This document shows, one piece after another, positions 14,872 to 22,352 of a stretch of 41,299 nucleotides of DNA (its first letter is position 1; every line of letters begins with the position of its first letter). The notes beneath the pieces are model-generated. The model made no database searches. It had not been told where the DNA came from and worked only from the letters and a program-made list of their open reading frames with translations. This DNA comes from Blastococcus saxobsidens (lineage in GTDB: Bacteria; Actinomycetota; Actinomycetes; Mycobacteriales; Geodermatophilaceae). The position numbers and the translations under genes are program-made. Location of the stretch: the NCBI RefSeq assembly GCF_010682065.1, contig NZ_JAAGWG010000032.1:1-41299 (forward strand), in the 5' to 3' direction.

Positions 14872-15924
14872 GTGTCCACCTCCAGCCTCCCCGATCCCCG
14901 GGTGCGTCCCCCCGCGGACGCCGCCCCGGGCGGTGGCGGGCTCGTGGACCGCTACGGCCGCACGGCCACCGACCTACGGGTCTCGCTGACCGACCGCTGC
15001 AACCTCCGCTGCAGCTACTGCATGCCGCCCGAGGGGCTGGACTGGCTGCCCAAGGTCGAGGTGCTCACCGACGAGGAGATCTCGCGGCTGGTGCGCATCG
15101 GCGTCGAGCAGCTGGGCATCCGCGAGGTGCGCTTCACCGGCGGCGAGCCGCTGCTGCGGCCCGGCCTGGTGGGGATCGTCGCGGCGGCGACCGCGCTGCG
15201 CCCGCGCCCGGAGGTCAGCCTCACCACGAACGCCATCGGCCTGGCCCGGGTGGCGCCGGCGCTGGCCGAGGTCGGGCTGGACCGGATCAACGTCAGCCTC
15301 GACACCCTCGACCGGGACCGGTTCAAGCAGCTCACCCACCGCGACCGGCTCGACGACGTGCTGGCCGGCCTCGCCGCCGCCCAGCGCGCCGGCCTCACGC
15401 CGGTCAAGGTCAACGCCGTGCTCATGCGGGGCATGAACGAGGCCGACGCCGTCCCGCTGCTGGACTTCTGCCTGGAGCAGGGCTACCAGCTGCGCTTCAT
15501 CGAGCAGATGCCGCTGGACGCCCACCACGCGTGGACCCGCGGCGAGATGGTCACCGCCGAGGACATCCTGGAGCGACTGTCCGCCGCCCACACGCTCACC
15601 CCGGACACCGAGGCGCGCGGCTCCGCGCCCGCGGAGCGCTGGCTGGTCGACGGCGGGCCGGGCACCGTGGGGGTGATCGCCTCGGTGACCCGCTCGTTCT
15701 GCGGTTCCTGCGACCGCACCCGGCTCACCGCCGACGGGCAGATCCGCAACTGCCTGTTCGCCCGCGAGGAGTCCGACCTGCGCACCGCGATGCGGAACGG
15801 CGCCACCGACGACGAGATCGCCGACCGCTGGCGGATCGCCACCCTCGGCAAGCTGCCCGGCCACGGCATCGACGACCCGAGCTTCCTGCAGCCGAGCCGG
15901 CCGATGTCGGCGATCGGTGGCTGA
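14872..15924 (+). CDS. moaA: GTP 3',8-cyclase MoaA
   Basis: A 350-residue radical SAM enzyme for the first step of molybdenum cofactor synthesis, rearranging GTP to 3',8-cyclo-7,8-dihydro-GTP. The N-terminal [4Fe-4S] motif is CNLRCSYC with Cys43, Cys47 and Cys50; the C-terminal cluster cysteines are Cys277, Cys280 and Cys294 in FCGSCDRTRLTADGQIRNC. The essential C-terminal Gly-Gly is present (SAIGG). GTG start with a -10 box six bases upstream. moaD follows after 12 bp. moaC, normally needed for the next step, is not in the window. Confidence 0.97.
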   Translation: MSTSSLPDPRVRPPADAAPGGGGLVDRYGRTATDLRVSLTDRCNLRCSYCMPPEGLDWLPKVEVLTDEEISRLVRIGVEQLGIREVRFTGGEPLLRPGLVGIVAAATALRPRPEVSLTTNAIGLARVAPALAEVGLDRINVSLDTLDRDRFKQLTHRDRLDDVLAGLAAAQRAGLTPVKVNAVLMRGMNEADAVPLLDFCLEQGYQLRFIEQMPLDAHHAWTRGEMVTAEDILERLSAAHTLTPDTEARGSAPAERWLVDGGPGTVGVIASVTRSFCGSCDRTRLTADGQIRNCLFAREESDLRTAMRNGATDDEIADRWRIATLGKLPGHGIDDPSFLQPSRPMSAIGG

Positions 15925-15936
15925 GGTGAGCAGTTG

Positions 15937-16182
15937 ATGGGTGCCGTGACCGTCCGGTACTTCGCCGGGGCCCGCGCGGCCGCCGGCGTGGACACCGAGA
16001 GCCGCGAGGCGAGCAGCCTCGACCAGCTGGTCGGGCAGATCGTCGCCGAGCACGGCGAGCGGCTGGAGCGCGTGCTCACCGCCTGCTCGTTCCTGATCGA
16101 CGGCGCCCAGGCCCACGACCGGGCCGCCGCGCTGTCCCCCGGAGCGGTGGTGGACGTGCTGCCCCCGTTTGCCGGCGGCTGA
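15937..16182 (+). CDS. moaD: MoaD/ThiS family sulfur carrier (molybdopterin synthase small subunit)
   Basis: An 81-residue ubiquitin-fold protein ending in Gly-Gly (VVDVLPPFAGG), the residue adenylated and thiocarboxylated before sulfur transfer to precursor Z/cPMP by molybdopterin synthase. The start VTVRYFAGARAAAGV is typical of MoaD. ATG at 15937 is chosen with GAGGTGAG upstream; an in-frame TTG precedes it directly. It lies 12 bp downstream of moaA. Its partner MoaE is encoded at 17936-18361 on the other strand. Confidence 0.9.
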   Translation: MGAVTVRYFAGARAAAGVDTESREASSLDQLVGQIVAEHGERLERVLTACSFLIDGAQAHDRAAALSPGAVVDVLPPFAGG

Positions 16183-16202
16183 CCGCACCGGAGGATGGGC
16201 GC

Positions 16203-16403
16203 ATGAGCATCTTTGACAAGGCGAAGAACAAGGCCGAGGAACTGCTGGGCCGCGCCGAGGAGCTGTACGGCCAGTCGCACGGCGACGCCGCGGCCACGGT
16301 CGCCGGCGAGGCGCACGTGATGGAGGCGGAGGCCGAGGAGGAGTCGCTCGAGCGGGACGCCGACCGTCCCGGTGGGGACGACGGGCTCGCCGGCGCCCGG
16401 TAG
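16203..16403 (+). CDS. Small acidic helical protein, CsbD/antitoxin-like in composition
   Basis: A 66-residue protein beginning MSIFDKAKNKAEELLGRAEE, an amphipathic helical start resembling CsbD-like proteins and the Rv0909-type small proteins annotated as antitoxins. The rest is very acidic (residues 38-52 are almost all Ala/Glu). GGAGG eight bases before the ATG is a strong ribosome binding site. It follows moaD after 20 bp, so it may share its transcript. No toxin partner is visible nearby. Function is unknown. Confidence 0.7.
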   Translation: MSIFDKAKNKAEELLGRAEELYGQSHGDAAATVAGEAHVMEAEAEEESLERDADRPGGDDGLAGAR

Positions 16404-16450
16404 CCCCGCGGCGAGGCCCTTCGTCCCTGTGCGCGATCGCCGGCCGGCCG

Positions 16451-16456
16451 GATAAT
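16451..16456 (+). promoter_or_regulatory. -10 element of a probably leaderless GAF-gene transcript
   Basis: GATAAT at 16451-16456 ends seven bases before the ATG at 16464. This favours the second in-frame ATG (16464) over the one at 16455, which lies inside the -10 box. No ribosome binding site is seen before either. Confidence 0.5.
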
Positions 16457-16463
16457 GGACGGC

Positions 16464-16967
16464 ATGGTTCCGGCGAGGATCGTCGACGTCGCGCCGTGGC
16501 GGGACTGGGACGCCGCCGCGGACGGTGTGCTGCGCTTCCTGCACGAGCACGTCGGCTGGGACGTCTGGCTGATCACCCGCGTCGTCGGCGACCAGCAGGT
16601 GGTGCTCCGCGCCTGGCCCGAGCGCACCGTGCCCCCCGGGACCGAGCTGCCGTGGATGCGCAGCCTCTGCCGGCAGATGGTCGAGGGCCGGGCGCCCCGG
16701 CTGGCCACCGTGACTGCCGCCGTCCCGGCCTACGCCGCCCTGTCCACGAGCGCGATGGGCAGCGTGGGCGCATACGTCGGCATCCCGCTGCTCACGCCGG
16801 ACATGGAGCTCTTCGGCACGCTGTGCGGGGTCGCCTACCGCGCCAAGCCGCGCAGCGCCGCCCGCGAGCTGGCGGTGGTCGAGACGGCCGGGCGGATGCT
16901 CAGCACCCTGATGGCCACCGGGATGGCGGCCCCGCCGGTGCCCGTCCGGCGGGACAGGTCGGCCTGA
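16464..16967 (+). CDS. Stand-alone GAF-domain protein
   Basis: A 167-residue protein made almost entirely of one GAF domain (about residues 10-150: VLRFLHEHVGWDVWLITRV, LATVTAAVPAYA, GAYVGIPLLTPDMELFGTLCGV). No kinase, GGDEF or HTH output domain is attached, so it is either a small-molecule sensor acting on a partner or a remnant of a larger signalling protein. GAF domains bind cyclic nucleotides, small molecules or chromophores; Cys74 or so (SLCRQMVEG) and Cys in GTLCGV are present but no chromophore motif is evident. Start chosen from the -10 spacing; 16455 is the alternative. Confidence 0.8.
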   Translation: MVPARIVDVAPWRDWDAAADGVLRFLHEHVGWDVWLITRVVGDQQVVLRAWPERTVPPGTELPWMRSLCRQMVEGRAPRLATVTAAVPAYAALSTSAMGSVGAYVGIPLLTPDMELFGTLCGVAYRAKPRSAARELAVVETAGRMLSTLMATGMAAPPVPVRRDRSA

Positions 16968-17041
16968 CCGCCCTGCACCCGGCCGCGCCACCACCCCCGT
17001 CCTGCGACAGGATCGGCGCAACGAGGTGCGAGGAGGAGCAC

Positions 17042-17887
17042 GTGCGCGCTGAGCAGGTGACCGGGCCGGTGGCCGAGCACGGCGAGGGACCGGTCTGGTG
17101 GCCCGGCTGGGGCGGGCTGCGCTGGGTGGACCTCACCGCCGGCGACGTCCTCTCCCTCGCCGGTGACGGAACGGTCCGGCGCACCCGCGTCGGGGAGGTG
17201 GCGGCGGCGCTGCGCCCCCGTCGCGGCGGCGGTGCCGTCATCGCCGTCGAGCGCGGCTTCGTCCTGGAGGACGCCGACGGCGCACTGCGGCCGCTGGGCG
17301 AGCTGTGGACCGACGACGGCGTCCGCATGAACGACGGCGGCTGCGACCCCGACGGCCGGTTCTGGTGCGGCACCATGGCCTACGACCAGACCCCGGGTGC
17401 GGCCGCGATGTACCGGCTGGACGTGGACGGCAGCGCGCGGCAGGTCTTCGGTGGGGTCACGGTCTCCAACGGCCTGGAGTGGAGCCGCGACGGGCGCCTC
17501 GCCTACTACGACGACACGGCCACCCACCGCATCGACGTCTTCGACTACGACCCCGACGGTGGGCTGACCGGCCGCCGTCCGTTCGTGACCCTCGACGACG
17601 GCGGGCTGCCCGACGGGCTCACCGTCGACGCCGAGGGCGGCGTGTGGGTCGCGCTCTACGGCAGCGGCGCGGTGCACAGGTACGACGCCGGCGGCCGGCT
17701 CGACGCGGTGGTCGAGCTGCCCACGCCCAAGGTCACCGCCTGCACCTTCGGCGGCCCGGCGCTCGACCAGCTGTTCGTCACGACCTCGCAGGAGGGCATG
17801 CGCCCCGGGGAGGACCCGCTGGCCGGTGCGCTCTTCCGGGTCGACGCCGGCGTGCGCGGCCTGCCCGCCCGCACCTTCGCCGGCTGA
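17042..17887 (+). CDS. SMP-30/gluconolactonase family protein
   Basis: A 281-residue six-bladed beta-propeller. Family hallmarks are EGPVWWPGWGGLRWVDL near residues 13-29 (metal Glu), MNDGGCDPDGRFWCGTMAYD (substrate Asn and Asp), VSNGLEWSRD (metal Asn) and GLPDGLTVDAEGGVWVA (metal Asp). Members hydrolyse sugar lactones such as gluconolactone. GAGGAGG ahead of the GTG at 17042 decides the start; the frame itself is open back to 16496. It is convergent with moaE and appears to be a single-gene unit. Confidence 0.93.
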   Translation: MRAEQVTGPVAEHGEGPVWWPGWGGLRWVDLTAGDVLSLAGDGTVRRTRVGEVAAALRPRRGGGAVIAVERGFVLEDADGALRPLGELWTDDGVRMNDGGCDPDGRFWCGTMAYDQTPGAAAMYRLDVDGSARQVFGGVTVSNGLEWSRDGRLAYYDDTATHRIDVFDYDPDGGLTGRRPFVTLDDGGLPDGLTVDAEGGVWVALYGSGAVHRYDAGGRLDAVVELPTPKVTACTFGGPALDQLFVTTSQEGMRPGEDPLAGALFRVDAGVRGLPARTFAG

Positions 17888-17935
17888 CGGGTTCGACCGC
17901 CTCCGGGCCGGCGGCCGGACCTCACGCCGCCCGGG

Positions 17936-18361
17936 TCAGGGGCAGGCCACCCACTCCTCCGCGCCGTCGGTGAAGACCTGCCGCTTCCAGATCGGCAGCC
18001 GCTTCTTCACCTCGTCGACCAGCTCGGCGCAGGCGGTGAAGGCCTCGCCGCGGTGCGAGGCGCTGACCGCGCAGGCCAGTGCGACGTCGCCGATGCCCAG
18101 CAGTCCGATCCGGTGGCTGACCGCCACCGCGTGCACGCCCGGCCGGGCGGCGAACTCCTCGGCGAGCTCGACGATCACGTCGGTGGCGGTGGGGTGGCCG
18201 ACGTACTCCAGCTCGGTCACCGACCGTCCGCCGTCGTGGTCGCGCACCACGCCGGAGAAGGAGACGACGGCGCCGGCGGCCTGGTCGGCCACGGCGTCCT
18301 CGTGCTCGGCGACGGACAGCGGCTCGTCGACGACTCTGGCCATCCGGCGCCCGGCGATCAC
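17936..18361 (-). CDS. moaE: Molybdopterin synthase catalytic subunit MoaE
   Basis: A 141-residue MoaE, which with MoaD converts cPMP to molybdopterin. Visible: AGAVVSFSGVVRDHDGG near residues 29-45, LEYVGHPTATD, ALACAVSASHRGEAFTAC and the C-terminal VKKRLPIWKRQVFTDG with the conserved Lys residues of the active site. The GTG at 18361 overlaps the stop of the upstream mocA-like gene as GTGA, the pattern used throughout this operon; an ATG at 18343 is the alternative. It is the last gene of the mod operon. Confidence 0.93.
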   Translation of the reverse strand: MIAGRRMARVVDEPLSVAEHEDAVADQAAGAVVSFSGVVRDHDGGRSVTELEYVGHPTATDVIVELAEEFAARPGVHAVAVSHRIGLLGIGDVALACAVSASHRGEAFTACAELVDEVKKRLPIWKRQVFTDGAEEWVACP

Positions 18362-18939
18362 GGCGCCGAAGGTACCCCGGGCGGCGGGACGTCGAGGTCG
18401 GCCGGATCGGCCAGCCCGGTGCAGTCGACCTCCGTCACCTGGTGGGTGGACAGGTAGCCACGGGCGCCCTCGTCGCCGGTCGCCGTCCCGATCACCCCGG
18501 CCCAGTGCTCGCGGCCGAGCAGCACGGGGTGGCCGCGGACGCCGTCGTAGGTGGCGACGGCGAGCGCGTCCGGCGCGGCGTGCGCGGCGACCGCGGTCAG
18601 CGCCGCGGGCGTCATGCCCGGCATGTCGACGAGGGTGACGAGCGCGGCGTCGACGGTCCCCGGGAAGCCGCGCAGCCCCTCCAGCCCGGCGCGCAGGGAG
18701 GAGGCCATCCCGGTCTCCCAGTCCTTGTTGGCCAGCACGGTGGCCCCGGTGAGGTCGGCGCTGCGCCAGACGTCCACCGCCCGCGCGCCGAGGACGACCA
18801 GCACGACGTCGCACGCCGCCCGCGCCGTCCGCACCGCCCGCTCCACCAGCAGGCTGCCCTCGTACTCGACCAGCGCCTTGGGCATCCCGTAGCGGCGGCC
18901 GCCCCCGGCGGCGAGGACGACGGCGGCGGCGCTGCTCAT
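18358..18939 (-). CDS. MobA/MocA-like nucleotidyltransferase
   Basis: A 193-residue NTP-transferase of the MobA/MocA type. The nucleotide-binding start is VVLAAGGGRRYGMPKALVEYEG; the metal Asp is in VTLVDMPGMTP; the substrate-binding Gly/His is in GVRGHPVLLGREHW. The GMPKAL and VDMPG forms are closer to MocA (CTP:molybdopterin cytidylyltransferase) than to MobA. MCD cofactor is used by xanthine dehydrogenase/CO dehydrogenase-type enzymes, agreeing with the XdhC/Cox set at 361-3567. It follows modC by 42 bp and overlaps moaE by 4 bp. Confidence 0.85.
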   Translation of the reverse strand: MSSAAAVVLAAGGGRRYGMPKALVEYEGSLLVERAVRTARAACDVVLVVLGARAVDVWRSADLTGATVLANKDWETGMASSLRAGLEGLRGFPGTVDAALVTLVDMPGMTPAALTAVAAHAAPDALAVATYDGVRGHPVLLGREHWAGVIGTATGDEGARGYLSTHQVTEVDCTGLADPADLDVPPPGVPSAP

Positions 18940-18981
18940 GCCCCCACCCTCTCAGGGCCGAAGTGGCGATAATGGCCGGGT

Positions 18982-20028
18982 TCAGCGGGCGTAGACGGCG
19001 ACCTCGGTGGCCTTGACCGCCGCCCACACCTCGGCGCCGACGGTCAGGCCGAGTGCGGCGAACGCGGTGGCGGTGACGTCGGCGACCAGCGGCACCTCCC
19101 CCGCCAGGTCGCACCGGACCGTGGCGCCGTGCGGGGTGGCGCCCACCACCCGTGCCCGCCACACGTTGCGCGGACTGCCCTCGGGCCGGGCCACGTGCAG
19201 CGCGACGGACTCCGGGCGCACGGCGGCGAACACCGGCCCCGACACCTCCTGCGCCACCGCCACCGTGCCTCCGCCGTCGAGCCGTACCTGGCCGCCCTCC
19301 CCCGTGCCCGGCAGCAGGGAGAGCCCGACCAGGCGCGCCACGTAGTCCGTGCGCGGCCGGCGGGCGATCTCCTCGGGCGTCCCCGACTGCACGACCCGGC
19401 CCTCCTCCACGACGACGACGCGATCGGCCAGGGCCAGCGCGTCCACCGGGTCGTGGGTGACCAGGACCGTGCTGCCGGCGAACTCCGCGAGGTGCCGGCG
19501 CAGCTCGGCCCGCACCACGAGCCGGGTGCGGGCGTCCAGCGCGGACAGCGGCTCGTCGAGCAGCAGCACCGCGGGATCGCCGACCAGCGCCCGGGCGAGC
19601 GCGGCCCGCTGGGCCTGACCGCCGGAGAGCTCCGCGGGGCGCCGGCTCCCGGCACCGGGCAGCCCGACCCGCTCCAGCCAGGCGTCGGCCGCCGCCCGGG
19701 CGGGCCCCTTGCCGGTGCCCCGGGTGCGCAGGCCGAACGCGACGTTGTCGGCGACGGTCAGGTGCGGGAAGAGCAGCGCGTCCTGGAATACCATGCCGAC
19801 CGATCGCCGGTGCGCCTCCAGGTGGACACCGGCGCCGTCCCAGGTGCGCCCGTCGACGACGACGGAGCCACCGTCGGGCGGCAGCAGCCCGGCCAGGACC
19901 CGCAGCAGCGTGGACTTGCCCGCGCCGTTGGGGCCGAGCACGGCGAGCACCTCGCCGTCGGCGACCTCGACGTCCACGGCCAGGTCGAGGGCGCCGCGTC
20001 GCAGGGCGACCGCCGCGGACAGGCTCAT
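18982..20028 (-). CDS. modC: Molybdate ABC transporter ATP-binding protein ModC
   Basis: A 348-residue ATPase. Walker A GPNGAGKST, Q-loop VFQDALLFPHLTV, signature LSGGQAQRAALARAL, Walker B LLLDEPLSALD, H-loop VLVTHDPVDAL. The C-terminal third (about 275-348, ending VWAAVKATEVAVYAR) is a TOBE/Mop domain that binds molybdate. The ATG overlaps the modB stop as ATGA. The VGMVFQDALLFPHLTVADNVAFGLR region is typical of ModC. Confidence 0.95.
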   Translation of the reverse strand: MSLSAAVALRRGALDLAVDVEVADGEVLAVLGPNGAGKSTLLRVLAGLLPPDGGSVVVDGRTWDGAGVHLEAHRRSVGMVFQDALLFPHLTVADNVAFGLRTRGTGKGPARAAADAWLERVGLPGAGSRRPAELSGGQAQRAALARALVGDPAVLLLDEPLSALDARTRLVVRAELRRHLAEFAGSTVLVTHDPVDALALADRVVVVEEGRVVQSGTPEEIARRPRTDYVARLVGLSLLPGTGEGGQVRLDGGGTVAVAQEVSGPVFAAVRPESVALHVARPEGSPRNVWRARVVGATPHGATVRCDLAGEVPLVADVTATAFAALGLTVGAEVWAAVKATEVAVYAR

Positions 20029-20828
20029 GCGAAGCCCCGCCCGAGCCAGCGGTCCCGCAGCAGCAGCAGGGTGGCCAGCGAGACCGCCAGCAGCACCACC
20101 GACAGCACGATGGCGGCGTCCGGGTCGCGCTGCAGCGCCAGGTAGACGGCCAGCGGCATCGTCTGCGTCGTCCCCGGGAAGTTGCCGGCGAAGGTGATGG
20201 TCGCGCCGAACTCGCCCAGGGCCCGGGCCCAGCAGAGCACGGCGCCCGCCGCGACCCCGGGCGCGACCAGCGGCAGCGTCACCCGGCGGAAGGTCGTCCA
20301 GCGGCCGGCGCCCAGGGTGGCGGCGACGTCCTCGAACCGGCCGTCGGCGGCCCGCAGCGCCCCCTCCACGCTGATCACCAGGAAGGGCATCGCCACGAAC
20401 GTCTCGGCGATGACCACGGCGGTGGTGGTGAAGGGGATGGTGACCCCGAAGGCGTCGTCCAGCCAGCTGCCCACGATCCCCTGGCGGCCGAGGACCAGGA
20501 ACAGCGCGACGCCGCCCACCACCGGCGGCAGCACCAGCGGAACGGTGACCAGCGCCCGCAGCACGGTGCGCCCGCGCGCCCGCGACCGGGCGAGCACCCA
20601 GGCCAGCGGGACGCCGAGCAGCAGCGACAGCCCGGTGGCGAGCGTGGCGGACACCAGCGACAGCCGCAGCGCCTCCCCCACCCCCGGCGCGGCCAGCTGC
20701 GCGCCGAGCTCGGACCACGGCGTGCGGACCAGCAGGCCTCCCAGCGGCAGCACCAGGAAGACGACGGCCAGCGCGGCGGGGACCAGCAGCGGGGCCGGGA
20801 CGCGGGTCCGGTCGGGTGCGCGGCTCAC
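20025..20828 (-). CDS. modB: Molybdate ABC transporter permease ModB
   Basis: A 267-residue permease with about six membrane segments. The cytoplasmic EAA loop that docks on ModC is visible near residues 165-200 (EDVAATLGAGRWTTFRRVTLPL), and the family motif RALGEFGATITFAGN follows. GTG start overlaps the modA stop as GTGA; the 3' end overlaps modC. Imports molybdate (possibly tungstate) delivered by ModA. Confidence 0.95.
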   Translation of the reverse strand: MSRAPDRTRVPAPLLVPAALAVVFLVLPLGGLLVRTPWSELGAQLAAPGVGEALRLSLVSATLATGLSLLLGVPLAWVLARSRARGRTVLRALVTVPLVLPPVVGGVALFLVLGRQGIVGSWLDDAFGVTIPFTTTAVVIAETFVAMPFLVISVEGALRAADGRFEDVAATLGAGRWTTFRRVTLPLVAPGVAAGAVLCWARALGEFGATITFAGNFPGTTQTMPLAVYLALQRDPDAAIVLSVVLLAVSLATLLLLRDRWLGRGFA

Positions 20829-21649
20829 CGCGGCGGAAGGAACCCGGCGTCCGCCAGCGCCTGCCGGCCCTCCTCGGACCGGACGAGGTCGACGAACGCC
20901 TGCCCGGCGGCCGCGTTGGGCGCGTCCTCGAGGACGCCGATCGGAAAGGAGTTCCTCGCCGCGATCCCCTCGCGGAAGCCGAAGGCGAGGACCGAGTCGC
21001 CCGCGGAGCGGACGTCGGAGACGTAGACCAGGCCGGCGTCGACCTCGCCGAGCTGGACCTTGGTGAGGACGGCGCGCACGTCGTCCTCGTACGTGTCGGG
21101 CGCCCCGGTCAGGCCGGCCGCCTCGAGGACCGCCGCGGACAGCGCTCCGCAGGGCACCTCCGGGGCGCAGACGGCCATCGTCGCATCGGCGGGTACCAGC
21201 TCGGCCAGGGACGGCGTGCCGCCACCTCCCGGCAGCGCGACACCGTCCGGGTTGTCCGCGGGGACGGCGAGCATGAGCGCGTTCTCGGCGAAGACGACGG
21301 CCCCCTCGACGAGCGCCGCCTCCTCCACGCGGGCCATCTGCGCCTCGTCGGCGGTGGCCAGCACGTCGGCCGGCGCCCCCTGCAGCACCTGGGCCGCCAG
21401 TGCGGAGCTGCCGGCGAAGCTGAACCGCACCTCCAGCTGCGGGTTGGCGGCCTCCAGCTGCTCCCCCAGGACGGCGAAGACGTCGGTGAGCGAGGCCGCC
21501 GCGAGCACGGTGAGCGTGCCGGTGATGCCGGGATCACCGGGTCCTGCCGGGCCCTCCTCGGCCGCGCCGGGCGGCGCGTCGCCCACGGTGCTCCCGCACC
21601 CGCTCAGGACGAGCCCGAGGACGAGCAGCGCGGCCGGACGGCGCCTCAC
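20825..21649 (-). CDS. modA: Molybdate-binding lipoprotein ModA
   Basis: A 274-residue solute-binding protein with a lipoprotein signal peptide (basic start, hydrophobic core, lipobox LSGC with Cys18) and an Asp/Gly/Pro-rich linker. Ligand-binding hallmarks are VLAAASLTDVF near 49-59, FSFAGSSALAAQ near 77-88, and the late YVSDV region that contributes the Tyr. Anchored outside the membrane, it captures molybdate or tungstate. The GTG start overlaps the regulator stop as GTGA. Confidence 0.95.
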   Translation of the reverse strand: MRRRPAALLVLGLVLSGCGSTVGDAPPGAAEEGPAGPGDPGITGTLTVLAAASLTDVFAVLGEQLEAANPQLEVRFSFAGSSALAAQVLQGAPADVLATADEAQMARVEEAALVEGAVVFAENALMLAVPADNPDGVALPGGGGTPSLAELVPADATMAVCAPEVPCGALSAAVLEAAGLTGAPDTYEDDVRAVLTKVQLGEVDAGLVYVSDVRSAGDSVLAFGFREGIAARNSFPIGVLEDAPNAAAGQAFVDLVRSEEGRQALADAGFLPPR

Positions 21650-22035
21650 GGGACGTCCACGCTGACCTGGGTGGCCTTCACCGTGGCGACCGCGCGCACC
21701 CCCGGCTCCAGGCCCAGCTCGTCGGCGGCCTCCCGGGACATCAGGGACACCAGCCGGAAGGGCCCCGCCTGCAGTTCCACCTGCGCCATCACGGTGTCCC
21801 GCACGACCCGGGTGACGATCCCGGTGAGCCGGTTCCGGGCGGACGACGGCGTGGCTCCCGGCTCCGGCGCGTTCCGGAGCTCGGTGGCGATCCGGGCCAG
21901 GTCGGCTCCGTCGACGACCGCCGGCCCGCCGGAGCGCCGGGCGGACAACCGACCGGCATCGATCCAGCGGCGCACGGTGTCGTCGCTGACGCCGAGCAGC
22001 GCCGCCGCTTCGGCGATCCGGTACTCGGCGCCCAT
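21646..22035 (-). CDS. HTH-TOBE (Mop) regulator, likely molybdate-responsive
   Basis: A 129-residue protein joining an excisionase/MerR-type helix-turn-helix (residues about 5-55: YRIAEAAALLGVSDDTVRRWIDAGRLSA) to a single TOBE/Mop domain (about 65-129: RNRLTGIVTRVVRDTVMAQVELQAG, ending VRAVATVKATQVSVDVP). Mop domains bind molybdate or tungstate as oligomers. This is a minimal alternative to ModE, which has a different winged helix and two Mop domains. It is the first gene of the mod operon, coupled to modA, and its promoter carries an inverted repeat that covers the start codon, so autoregulation by molybdate is a good hypothesis. Confidence 0.9.
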   Translation of the reverse strand: MGAEYRIAEAAALLGVSDDTVRRWIDAGRLSARRSGGPAVVDGADLARIATELRNAPEPGATPSSARNRLTGIVTRVVRDTVMAQVELQAGPFRLVSLMSREAADELGLEPGVRAVATVKATQVSVDVP

Positions 22036-22070
22036 CTGCGCATCATAGATCCGCAGATGCGGACCTACAA
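22033..22070 (-). promoter_or_regulatory. mod operon promoter with operator covering -10 and start codon
   Basis: On the minus strand TATGAT (22047-22042), a near-consensus -10, lies six bases before the ATG at 22035, implying a leaderless transcript. TTGTAG (22070-22065) lies 17 bp further upstream as a weak -35. CATCTGCG (22033-22040) and CGCAGATG (22052-22059) form a perfect 8-bp inverted repeat with an 11-bp spacer, and CGCATC (22039-22044)/GATGCG (22056-22061) is nested within it. A protein bound here would block both polymerase and initiation. Confidence 0.7.
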
Positions 22071-22352
22071 GCGTCCTCCACCCGCAGGTACGGAGCCGGC
22101 CCATCGACCTCGCACCGTCCCGACGGCTCGGTCCACCGCCGCACAGCAGCCGCCCGGCGTCGCACCGCCCGGGCCGCCACGGCGCATCCGCATCCCGCGG
22201 ATTCGCACCGACGTCGGCAGCCATCCATTCCACCGACATCATTTTCGGACTGTTCCGTGATCTTTTTGTAAAAGGTGGAAAGCGTGTATGGATCACGACG
22301 ACGGACATGCATCCCCGTACGAATGTCGTCGATGCATGTGACAGGAATTGAC
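22071..22352. other. Divergent intergenic region with structured lipoprotein leader
   Basis: This region separates the mod operon (minus) and the lipoprotein gene (plus) and holds no convincing gene. From about 22225 on, G+C is clearly lower than in flanking genes. It contains a small hairpin CTTTT-TGT-AAAAG (22262-22274) and, just before the ribosome binding site, a perfect 9-bp inverted repeat ACATGCATC (22305-22313)/GATGCATGT (22331-22339). TATGGA at 22287-22292 is a possible -10 without a convincing -35. Confidence 0.45.
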
